A DNA stretch of 24,782 nt from assembly GCA_000697335.1 (NCBI GenBank), contig JNEM01010698.1:1-24782 (forward strand), written 5' to 3'. How positions within the stretch are numbered: position 1 is the first letter of the stretch; each line of letters opens with the position of its first letter. The notes under the pieces were generated by a model. That model was not told the DNA's origin. It did no database searches and worked only from the letters and a program-made list of their open reading frames with translations. This document shows, piece by piece, positions 11,688-20,667 of the stretch. This DNA comes from Conidiobolus incongruus B7586 (taxonomy: Eukaryota > Entomophthoromycota > Entomophthoromycetes > Entomophthorales > Conidiobolaceae). The translations under genes were made by a program, and so were the position numbers.

Positions 11688-12275
11688 ATGAAAATGAAAC
11701 AATCTTTAATTAAATCTATATTAAATCAATTAAAATCTCAAAATTCTCAAAGAATATTTGTATCTTCACCTCATCCCATTTCCAATTTACGTTTAATTAA
11801 ATTTCAATCTGATACTGTAGAATCAGAAATTGTAAGATAACAATTTTTAAGTGATAAATATTTAAAATTAATAACAATATTTTAGGAGAGAGAATATAGA
11901 AATAGAGTGAATTATATGCAACATTTGAGTCATAACTTTTGGTATGAAAATAATATTAAATATCAGAATGAAAAATCAGAATTTGAATCAAAGAGTAATT
12001 TTAATAAATTAATGTAGAATTTATTATTAATTGAAATTCATTTAGTTCTCAAAGAAAAAGGAGAATTAACTAATGACGACCTTACCAAATTCTATAAAAC
12101 CTTCTTGATAGAAAACGCTAAAAATCATAGGGAGTTCCATATTAAATGGATTAAAGGATGCTTTCAATTAATTGTACCAAGTGCCAAATATCATCTAACA
12201 AAATTATCGAGATCCTTTCAAGCTTTAAGGTCGAATGCTAACCCCAATTTAAATTACTTTAACTCTAACAATTAA
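11688..12275 (+). CDS. COA8: Cytochrome c oxidase assembly factor 8 (COA8/APOPT1 family)
   Basis: Three exons (11688-11831, 11886-11994, 12046-12275) with introns of 54 and 51 nt give 160 residues. COA8 is a mitochondrial matrix protein needed for cytochrome c oxidase (complex IV) assembly or protection in animals. The N terminus (residues 1-32) is rich in Lys, Ser, Leu and Ile without acidic residues, fitting a targeting peptide. The conserved family order is present: a P-x-x-x-S-N-L-R block near 31-35, an E-R-E-x-R-N-R helix, H-N-F-W-x-x-N-N, N-E-K-S-E-F, then D-D-L-T-K-F-Y-K-x-F-L, a histidine-rich segment and I-K-W-I-K-G-C-F. This agrees with my recollection of the animal family; it was not searched. 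The two alternative ATGs (codons 1 and 3) cannot be distinguished. Confidence 0.85.
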
Positions 12276-12912
12276 TACTGAAACATTTCTAAAGAGTATT
12301 AAGTGGTAATAAAATGATCAAGTCCATACAATTATAAATATTTAATAATATAAACATGAATAAATATATCAAAAAATCACAGAAATAAAATATCCAAAAC
12401 CTTATCTAATTCAAATCAAAATCTATCCCAATTCTCTGAATAAGATTTCCAAAATGTACTGTTAATAGACAATTAACTGAAACCATACCCAATAATAGAT
12501 ATAATCATATTATATTAATTATTTATTCACCCATTATAAAAGGATCCGAATTTTCTAAATTTTTTATATTACTAACACTTAGTTTGATAAAATGTATCCC
12601 CTGACATAAACTGCTTAAATCATAATAGATATTCTGTCTCAGCTATATTTAAAATATTTTTATTTTTTAAATTATATACTAAATTTTCAATTTAATTAAT
12701 TTAAAAATACCAATAGTTTGGAATTAACTCTAAATGACAAAAATAATCTTAACTAAGCCAGCTCAAGTGATCTCAAATTAAATAGCTGAAAATAGACATA
12801 AACACTTCGTGGTGATCTTCTCAATTTTAGCAAAAAGACTATACTATATTAATTCACATTTATTGAATCCAAATGTGATGAATATATTTTATTAATATAT
12901 CCAAAAAATAAA

Positions 12913-12955
12913 ATTATTAATATTATTAATATTATTAATATTATTAATATTATTA
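12913..12955. repeat. ATTATTAAT tandem repeat, about 4.8 copies
   Basis: Direct reading shows the 9-nt unit ATTATTAAT repeated four times without error and followed by a partial fifth unit. Such short arrays arise by slippage and are expected in AT-rich spacers; copy number is likely to vary between strains. Confidence 0.9.
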
Positions 12956-13672
12956 TACTTATATATACACCAAAAATCAAATCAATATATATTTTGACTA
13001 TTTAAAAAAAATATTGAATATCTCTTAATTGATCATTTTGATTAATAAGTTTATATTATGAAAATACAATATTAAACTGAATAATTATTCTCTATAATTT
13101 ATAATAATTAAATTAAATATATTAAAAATTTCTATAATGATCGTATTGCTTTATATATTTTGAATTTAAATTTTTAAAAATCAACAATTACAAATAAAAA
13201 ATTATATTCTTATATACAATAATAAAATACCTGAATTTTAATTAAACGGAAATTTGTATTAAGTTTGTTAGAGTAGGTTTATAATTTGATTGGTTTAAAA
13301 AATTCATCACATTTATTTCCTTAAATAGATAAATTATATGAATTAAGTTTTTTATTATGTTGATCGAATATTCTAAATTATTCAAATAAAATTTTAATCC
13401 AATTTTTAAACTTTAATTTATCAATAAATTTTTATATTTTCTTGAAAAAAATATATAATTTGACTAAATTATTATTGATAATATTTTATCTATTTGAAAA
13501 AAGGAATTATTAATTCTTTTTTAACTTGAAATTTTGATTTTTTTTTATAATTTATTTGGATAATCATAAAAAAATATTAATTTAATATTTTAAATTTTAA
13601 TTAAAATTAATAAATTTAATTACTTTTATTCAATTCCATATTTAAAATTGTTAAACTTAAATTGAATAAAGA

Positions 13673-13680
13673 TATAAATA
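13673..13680 (+). promoter_or_regulatory. TATA-like element of the HAD phosphatase gene
   Basis: TATAAATA lies 57 nt upstream of the ATG at 13738, a plausible distance for a TATA box with a short 5' leader. The base composition makes chance matches common, so this rests on position only. Confidence 0.4.
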
Positions 13681-13737
13681 GACGTTGTACACTTTATGGT
13701 TCAGTTATTAGAACTGATTAATTTTTGTTATTCAAGT

Positions 13738-14730
13738 ATGAAAAATTTAATTGTTTTCGATTTTGATTGGTAGCGTTTAATAATAATTCTAATATGATTT
13801 ATAACTAATCAGGGTTTAGGTCATTAGCTGATGAAGATAGGTAATTTTTATATGATTTATATTGATGGAATATTCATTGGATGGGATTAGTGATTATTGG
13901 GCAATTGCTAACTTGAGCGATGAAATGAAGCAAAAGTTTATGGTTAATTCTAGTGGTAAAGAGTGGTACTTGACAATGGTTATTGAATTTATTATTCATT
14001 AATATTAATAATTGATCAATTTAATTAAAATCTTAGGATGATCTATTAAAAGAACTTCACCAAGCTGGTTTCAACAAAGATGATCTCAAGAAAAATTTGA
14101 AGACCTTCCCAATCCATCCCAAAGTAGTTGAGTTGATCAAAAAAGCCAAGGAGTTGAACCATGACGTAGTGATTATCAGCGATGGGAACGAGTTATTCAT
14201 CAATGAAATATTAATCAATTATGGATTGAAAGATTTCATTGATGTGTTACTGACCAACAAAGTAAGTGAGAATGCTGATGGAAGTTTGAATTTGGTGCCC
14301 TGTAGAGATCCTATTAAAGAAGCTCACAACTGTCCCAATAAATTGGCTAGTGGCAAGAAATTGTGCAATGGAAATCTTTGTAAAGGTAATACGTCTGTTA
14401 TTATACTTGATCATAATATCAATAATGAAGTTAGGTACTGAATTAAAATCCTTCAAATCTAAATACGATTACAACAAAATAATTTATACCGGAGACGGCC
14501 AAAATGATTTCTGTCCAATGTTACAATTGAGAAGGTAGAAATCTCCGTGAATAATAGATTAAACATTAACTAATTTTCAAAATAGTCAAGATATAATGTG
14601 TATCCGTAAGAATCGCAGACTTGAAAAACTATATAATTTGGAGAAAAATAACTATAAGATTGAATCAAGTGTAGAATTTTGGGAAGATGGCAATGATCTT
14701 TATAACATTTTTCAAAATTTTATATTTTAA
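13738..14730 (+). CDS. PHOSPHO-type HAD-superfamily phosphatase
   Basis: Six exons (13738-13769, 13820-13840, 13891-13978, 14037-14385, 14435-14534, 14586-14730) give 244 residues; the introns are 50, 50, 58, 49 and 51 nt. The protein matches the PHOSPHO1/PHOSPHO2 family, soluble magnesium-dependent phosphatases acting on phosphocholine/phosphoethanolamine or pyridoxal phosphate. HAD motif I is D8-F-D10-W-S-L-A-D-E-D, with D8 as nucleophile; motif II is the serine in IISDGN (about 92-97); the N-L-C-K-G lysine serves as motif III; motif IV is GDGQND. A conserved cysteine-rich H-N-C-P stretch precedes N-x-C-K-G. The second exon is only 21 nt and codes for part of motif I. The downstream ATG at 14097 is not the start, as it lies out of frame of motif I but inside exon 4. 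Substrate is not decidable from sequence. Confidence 0.92.
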
Positions 14731-14755
14731 TGACTATAATAAAGTTATTTAATTG

Positions 14756-15295
14756 TCAATTGATGCGCTTTGTTGTTTGGAAACTTATTTGGGACCATAA
14801 TTCCCCCACAGGTTGTTTGTTATTGATGTGTTTTGGATTTGGTATGGTTTGTAACCAGTCTAGCAGTATCGAATTGGCCAGTTGTCTACCTTCATGGGGT
14901 GGCAATAGTTGACAATTTGTGGATTTCGTAAAAGTCTCGGGCTGGGACGTCTCTTTACTGAGTTTCAAAGCCAGTTCGAGTTGGATGCGTTCTTCTTCGG
15001 ATTGAGTGCGTTTTGCTCCGATGCGACGACGACCATCGAAAATGTCGGAGTTTATCTTCTTGGAGAGTAATTGCTTTGGTGGGGCGAAGTCTTCAAAGTC
15101 GGAGTCGGAGTCGGACCAGTTTAACATTAGTTCACAGGACTTCGACTTGAGCTTATTTATCGTGGGTATTTTTTCAGTTTTATCTGACTTTGAGTTGGAA
15201 TTAGTTGATGAGGTGGTTTGTTTGTCGATGAGGAAATAATCTGTGATGCATCGTTTTTTGGGCCTGCTCTGCTTGGTTATAAATTCATGATTCAT
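14756..15295 (-). CDS. Unrecognised 179-residue protein with PIP-degron-like and ubiquitin-interacting motifs
   Basis: A single exon from the ATG at 15295 (the TTG two codons upstream is not a start) ends with TGA. I do not recognise an orthologue. Residues 14-25 read K-R-C-I-T-D-Y-F-L-I-D-K: a PCNA-interacting-peptide pattern (hydrophobic I17, aromatic Y20 F21) with the T18-D19 pair and a basic residue at +4 (K25), the features that define CRL4-Cdt2 PIP degrons; the usual first glutamine is lysine here. Residues 100-115 (EEE, then L106, A109, S113, E115) fit the ubiquitin-interacting motif. Between them lies an acidic SDSDSDFEDF stretch (61-70) followed by a basic RRR. Low-complexity Ser/Thr/Asn/Lys sequence joins the motifs. 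It is convergent with the phosphatase gene, 25 nt away, and tandem with b2. A nuclear replication or repair role is inference. Confidence 0.7.
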   Translation of the reverse strand: MNHEFITKQSRPKKRCITDYFLIDKQTTSSTNSNSKSDKTEKIPTINKLKSKSCELMLNWSDSDSDFEDFAPPKQLLSKKINSDIFDGRRRIGAKRTQSEEERIQLELALKLSKETSQPETFTKSTNCQLLPPHEGRQLANSILLDWLQTIPNPKHINNKQPVGELWSQISFQTTKRIN

Positions 15296-15321
15296 TTTCA
15301 AAAATTATATAAGAATTCGAA

Positions 15322-15330
15322 TTTGGCGCC
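15322..15330. promoter_or_regulatory. E2F-type site upstream of the PIP/UIM protein gene
   Basis: TTTGGCGCC matches the E2F/DP consensus TTTSSCGC exactly and extends it by one base to a GGCGCC palindrome. It lies 26 nt before the start codon at 15295, in a spacer that is otherwise mostly A/T. E2F/DP is retained in some early-diverging fungi, while ascomycete and basidiomycete yeasts use MBF/SBF with different cores. The site is seen; its use is inference. Confidence 0.5.
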
Positions 15331-15447
15331 CTTGACAATACAATTTTATTTTTGAATTGAATTACAAATAGTTATGGGATGACTAAGAATAAAATTAATA
15401 TATATTGGAATAAAGGTAAAGATAGTAGGTATTTTATTTCAGAAATA

Positions 15448-17211
15448 TTATAATTTGCTATCCTTTTTAATGTTAAATTGGGGTAGTGAAATAGGTTCAT
15501 AAATTTGCTTGGACCAGGTGTCTTCAGTGTTCATTCTGGCGTCGAGGAATTTGGTGTCCAAGTAACCAGAATGGATATCTTGAATGCAAGTAGTACCCAT
15601 CAATCTCATGACTGTGAACAGTTCGTCGTGTAAGATATTAATAGCATGCTCAACACCTTGTTGCCCATATGTAGACATGGCGTATAGGAAGGGACGACCA
15701 ATACCTACAGCTTTGGCACCTGAATTAATGGTTAGAATCTATACAGTGTAAAATATATTTTAATAAATTTACCTAATGCTAAGGCTTTAAAGATATCAGA
15801 ACCACGACGAATACCACCATCAAGATAGATCTCCATGCGCTTGGATTTGGGAACATTATTCTCGTGGTAATATTGATCCAAAGCTTCGACTACTTCAGGT
15901 AAGATTTCAATGGCAGATCTGCAAAGATCAACTTGCCTTCCTCCATGATTGGAAACGACAATTGCGTCCATACCATGCTTAGCAGCAAGTACTGCATCCT
16001 CAGCGCATTGAATACCCTTCAATGCGAGTGGTAGCTTGGTCACTTCGCGGAACCATGCAAGATCTTTCCAGTTGAGGGAGGGATCAATAAATGAAGAGAT
16101 AGCTCTGGCAGCACCTTGATTTCTATTGATAGTCTTATCATCATCATCAATCAAATCAGCACTTTCAACAGCTTTCATTCTCATATCTTTCTCTCTGCGA
16201 CCTAGTTCAGGAGCATCTACAGTGATGAATATAGCCTTAACACCACCGGCTTCTGCGCGTTTGATCACTTTTTCAGTGATATTGCGGTCAGCATTTACAT
16301 AAAGCTGAAGGAATTGAACCTGATCTTTTGAAGGACGAGCATTGATAATTTCATCCATGGAACAAGATGAGAGTGTGGGGATCATTTGAATAATTCCAGT
16401 AGAGTGTGCTGCCTTTGTCAATACGGTTTCACCTTCAGGATGTCCAAGTTTACCAAGAGCTGTGGCAGTAATATAAATGGGCAACGAGGTGGGATATCCC
16501 AAAATTGATGTTGAAAGATTGATGTTGCGAACATCCACGAGCACGCGAGGCTTGAGCCAAATGCGATGGAACGCTTTAACATTCTCGCGCAAGGTCAACT
16601 CATCGTCCGATCCTGAACTATAGTAAGCCCATGCGTGTGGAGACATCGTGTGACGTGCTACTAGTTCAAAATCAAATAAATTCAAGATTGTGGACATGGG
16701 AGGCGCGTTCTTAGGTGGAAATACGTGTGTGACGGCGTTATCCGATTTCTTTAAATCAGAAGGATTTAATTTACCTAAAATTAAGTAATTAGACAATCAT
16801 AAATATTGTAAAGAATCGTTATATAATTTTAAAATCACCCAAATAACTATGTTAAATTAAAAAACTTACCTAACTTAACTTCAGGAGGCAACAACCTTTG
16901 AATAATATCTAAATAACTCAAATTAATTTCTTAAATCAAAATCTTGTAAATTGACACAGACCTTTAGGATGAATTGGGTCAAAAGCTTTAGTAGCGTCCT
17001 TGCCCGCATATTTTAAAATAATGGCTTTACCGCCTGGATGTTCAGGTAAAAACTTGGTCAAATCGTAAACGTCGCCGTGGATAACGCACCAACAGGAGTC
17101 TTTAGTATTGTGTTTAGCGCTATTTAGGATATTTAATTACATTTTATTCTTGGTTTGGTTATTACTAATTGCTTACACTTCTTCCAAGCTAAAAATTTTA
17201 TTACCACTCAT
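15448..17211 (-). CDS. CYB2: Flavocytochrome b2, L-lactate:cytochrome c oxidoreductase
   Basis: Five exons (17177-17211, 16962-17119, 16870-16908, 15773-16774, 15448-15719) with introns of 57, 53, 95 and 53 nt give 501 residues. The enzyme oxidises L-lactate to pyruvate with FMN and passes electrons through a b5 heme to cytochrome c. The cytochrome b5 domain spans about residues 5-78, with heme histidines in the HPGG motif and in DPIHP. The FMN domain follows; visible active-site parts are LQLYV (tyrosine), VDAPELGRRE, LALKGIQ (lysine), SNHGGRQ (catalytic His and Arg), YLDGGIRRG and GIGRPFLY. Unlike yeast Cyb2, no presequence precedes the b5 domain: the first ATG directly starts MSGNKIFSLEEV. 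The protein may therefore be cytosolic or use an unseen upstream exon. Related alpha-hydroxyacid oxidases fused to b5 cannot be fully excluded as to substrate. Confidence 0.93.
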
Positions 17212-17321
17212 TATTTTATTATTAATAAATTAAAATAAAGTGATCTTCATGTTGTTATGGCTATTAATATATACTATGGATGAAATCATTTGGGTTTGTG
17301 GTTCTCAATGTGACTGGATTT

Positions 17322-17423
17322 AGATAAGATGGATAACTAATGATTTCAAGATTTTTTGATAAAAGTTGATTTTATCTTGATTGGTGATTTGAAAGATTAG
17401 GGTGTAAAAAGATTTGAAATCAC
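17322..17423 (-). promoter_or_regulatory. GATA and CCAAT motif cluster upstream of CYB2
   Basis: AGATAAG (17322-17328) and GGATAA (17331-17336) are followed by a perfect inverted repeat GATAAAA/TTTTATC with a 5-nt spacer (17358-17376), which overlaps TTATCT (17372-17377). ATTGG, a reverse CCAAT box, lies at 17380-17384. A further inverted repeat GTGATTT/AAATCAC spans 17384-17423 and a direct repeat GATTTGAAA occurs at 17386-17394 and 17411-17419. The cluster sits 110-210 nt upstream of the CYB2 ATG. In yeast CYB2 is under HAP control, so a CCAAT box fits; regulation here is inference. Confidence 0.35.
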
Positions 17424-17539
17424 ATCAATCTATAGTTTCTTTATTTTATCTGTTTGAAGTGATTGAGATCAAGAACATCATTGCATATTGTATTCTCATC
17501 ACTTATAATTAAATTTATCCAAAGTTGATCAAGTTTGAT

Positions 17540-17707
17540 CAGCCTTGTCCTAGCTCTGCAAGGAGTCCAGAGTCTTCAAGGGGTAGACTCCAACACCAAT
17601 CCTCGAAGGCTGGTTTGATTGATTTTTAAATATTGAAGGAATATGTTTCTATCAATATTGGTGTCTTGATCCATCTCTCTGTGATATTAAAGTCACCTAA
17701 GAGTCTT
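17540..17707. ncRNA. Candidate structured RNA: GC-rich island with several hairpins
   Basis: This patch is strikingly richer in G and C than the surrounding spacer. A 7-bp outer stem CAGCCTT (17540-17546) with AAGGCTG (17606-17612) closes exactly 73 nt. Inside are TCCT/AGGA (17548-17551 with 17561-17564) and GAGTCT/AGACTC (17570-17575 with 17585-17590), each with a 9-nt loop, plus a competing GGAGTC/GACTCC pairing. Downstream, CTCTGTGA (17677-17684) pairs with TCAC (17693-17696) and AGAG (17700-17703), and ACACCAAT (17593-17600) is complementary to ATTGGTGT (17657-17664). It lacks the T-loop and D-arm signatures of a tRNA. A short open frame crosses it on the plus strand, so a gene remnant is an alternative. 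The strand is unknown. Confidence 0.25.
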
Positions 17708-20667
17708 GTTTAATCTAAGTTCCAAATGTAAATATTTATAATTACCACATATTTTGTTAGCAAGATGTTTATTATAAATGATTACTTTATACCAAAGGTA
17801 TTCTTCTGATTTATTGAGTAAGCATTACTTATATCTCTAATCAAACTATCTGAACTTTACTCTTATATTTTTACTACCAATATATTTGTTGATAATTTTT
17901 ATTTTCTACTAAGTCCCAAATTCAGGAAGCAAAATACTATAATATCATTTAACAATCAATTTGGTAAATTTCTTGTATATCTCTAGTTTTTTATTAACTT
18001 AAAATATCTTTTATATTAAATATCCCTTTCAAACTATTTATTTTATAACTTTATATAAATATCACAGAGATAGTAAATTCTTCTAATGTTTATATTTCCT
18101 TCTTAAATAAACTAAAAAAATTGTCTGTTTTAAAAGTTTTATATTAATATCAAAATTGAATATACTTATTTTAATTATTGATATTTATATTTAATGGTAT
18201 TAGATTATAGAAATAAAATTTACCAAGTTTTTTTTTCAATAGTAGTAATAATAATTAAAGCTTTTCCACAATGATTTAATTCTTTTAGTTAATTGGATAT
18301 TAAATAAAATTAAATTATATTTATGTTATTTTGATATTTAATATAAAGAACAGCTTATTCAAATTTATTTTTTATAGATATAAATATGAATTTTTATTTC
18401 ATTATGATAAAATTAATATTATGAACTATATATTATATTTTTTTATTCAAAGATTGAAGCTAGTATATTTTAGTAAGTTCATAAATTATTTTATGGTTGT
18501 TTTTATTTTACTTTTTGTTAAAATAATTTTAAATCATTATAATTCTAACTATAATATTAATAATTAAAGAATTATTTATTAAATGTTTTATTATAAATTA
18601 TTCAAATTAAATAATTTTCCATAATTAAATTAAAAGCCTTAAATTTTCAACAAAAAAATATTATTTATTTATAAAAACTTTGATAATTTAATAGTATATA
18701 TATTATTAAATATTACTTATATTATTGTTTAATAGCTTTATTTTATATTGATATTACCTAATTTAATACTCCAAATATTATTATGATTATGGAATTTTCT
18801 GAGTTATTAAACTTATTATATAAGTTATGACATCAAAGCTTTAAAGTCATTTTTAAACAATATATTTTTTTAATAAAATATTAAATTTTGAATTAAGTAA
18901 TTTAAATTACAATCAAGTAAATCTTGAATCCATTTGGAGTTTGTATAAATTATTATTTTTGAGCTTTATCCTAATATCTAAGATTTATCAATAAAATTGC
19001 AACTTATATTTTTATTATAAATAAGAATAACTCATAAAAGTATTTTAAAATCACAAAAATCAGCAATAATGTATATAATGTTTTCATGTTTGAAAATAAA
19101 TACGAAGATAGATTAACATTCAAATATTCATATTATAAATGATACTTTATTTAAAATTTGATCCAATGTTATAATCTTATTTAGAACTAATAGAAATAAT
19201 GACGATGCTTAATAAATATAATATATTTATATTAAGTAATAATGTTATTTTAATATTATCAACTATTCAATTTTTTATTAGTTTAAATATACTTTGTAAG
19301 CTGTCCGAAACATAACCAAATTATTCTCATTTGACTAAGGATGACAAAAACGTAGTTAGTGCTATACAATCAGATATTGAGTTTGAAAGCATCAATTGAG
19401 CCATATTTGATTTTCAATTGATTTAGTTTAATTATATTTCTTTACAAAGTTCATTAAGTCTCGTATTCCTAGTTTATTGCATTTATTCATTAAATAACTT
19501 TGGGCCTTTTATATCATTTAATAAATTAATACTACTATTCTTACTTGGTACAAATATTCTATTTTTAGACTAATATTCTTGGTATCACTTTACATATACA
19601 TTTTTATATCTCTATCCATTTTTATTATAATGAATTCAATTACTCAGTGTCCATAACTAAAACTATTTTAATCAATTCAAATCAATACTAGCCTCCTCTA
19701 CATAAGAATTAAAAGTAATAACTTGCTTCTACGCTTGCAGAAAAAATATTATAAAATGATATCCAAGTATTTGTACTACATGTGAAATTTTAACAAAGCT
19801 TTAATTAATTATTGATAGGTGCGCTCAGAACTAATGGAAATTCTGGGAGTGAAAGTTGTAAGATGGTTTAACTCTTGTTTAATTTATCCTTTATTCACGA
19901 ATCTAATAATATATCATAAAAATATATAAAAAAGTATTCAAATATTAAGAAAAAGAACTTGTATTATTCCACAAATCTAAAAGTTTATATAATAAAAAAA
20001 ATATTTCAAATTTTGTGAAAAGAACAAATTTGATCAAAGATAATTCAAATTAGAGTTTATTAAATAGATTGCATCAACTGAATTATGAAATATATAATAG
20101 TAATACTAATAATAATAAATTGATGCAATTATATTTCAAATTATATCATTTTCTACATTATAATGATGATAATAGATTTGAATAAAAGTAGGTTTTATTT
20201 TAATTGACAAAATTAATTCTAAACACCTGTTAATTCAAATATATATTCATATTTAGAAAATAAATATAATTTAATGTAAAAACAGAAACTTGAAATATAT
20301 TTTTTTAATATTGAATTTTTAATACATTTCAACAATTTATAAATATTTGAATAAATTGAAATTTTAAATAGCATTTATATTTAAGTGTTTTATTTTTAAT
20401 AAATGGTATTGCAATGTAAATTTTGATTTAATATATTTTGACTAAACTATAATTATAAATATGTATATATTTCAAAATAAACTATTTATTGTTAAAATTA
20501 TACTTTTTTTATTAAAATTTCATATTCCAATTAATTAAAATATTAAAAATTTATTATTTTTTAAAATTTAAAGTAATATCCCATAAATATATTATTTTAA
20601 TGTATGTTATAAATTTTCTAATAATTGAAAACTTAAAAAATAAAAATTAATTAAAATAATTTAATAA

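Larger units (their letters stand above)
12276..13737. other. AT-rich intergenic region with a 9-bp minisatellite
   Basis: No gene is seen. The region holds the 3' side of COA8, a tandem array at 12913-12955 and the promoter of the downstream phosphatase. A TATA-like TATAAATA lies at 13673-13680, 57 nt before the ATG, and a small inverted repeat TCAGTT/AACTGA with a 5-nt loop lies at 13701-13717, probably in the 5' untranslated region. Confidence 0.5.
17212..20667. other. Long intergenic region between CYB2 and RPC25
   Basis: No protein gene is recognised in this 3.4 kb. The first 500 nt is less AT-rich and holds candidate CYB2 promoter elements and a GC-rich hairpin island (both listed). 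From 17.7 to 20.6 kb the sequence is strongly A/T-rich. Patches at about 19290-19460 and 19500-19740 are milder in composition but show no frame, tRNA or known motif. A 78-codon frame at 18331-18567 is low-complexity Phe/Ile/Tyr/Asn and is not accepted as a gene. Confidence 0.5.

Noticed and set aside
15296-15301. Two extra N-terminal codons for the PIP/UIM protein, and similar extensions of the F-box and ERO1 proteins
   Set aside because: They begin at TTG, not ATG. The first ATGs (15295, 2440 and 8868) are used instead.
17540-17612. A tRNA reading of the 73-nt GC-rich element
   Set aside because: Length and the 7-bp outer stem fit, but neither strand has a T-loop, a D-arm or a U33-containing anticodon loop.
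18331-18567. 78-codon open frame with an ATG on the plus strand
   Set aside because: Composition is Phe/Ile/Tyr/Asn/Lys only, as expected from random A/T-rich DNA, with no domain, no supporting neighbour and no drop in A/T content.
19825-19850. CAGAA/TTCTG hairpin near 19.83 kb
   Set aside because: Five base pairs with a 10-nt loop is common by chance and no other structure surrounds it.
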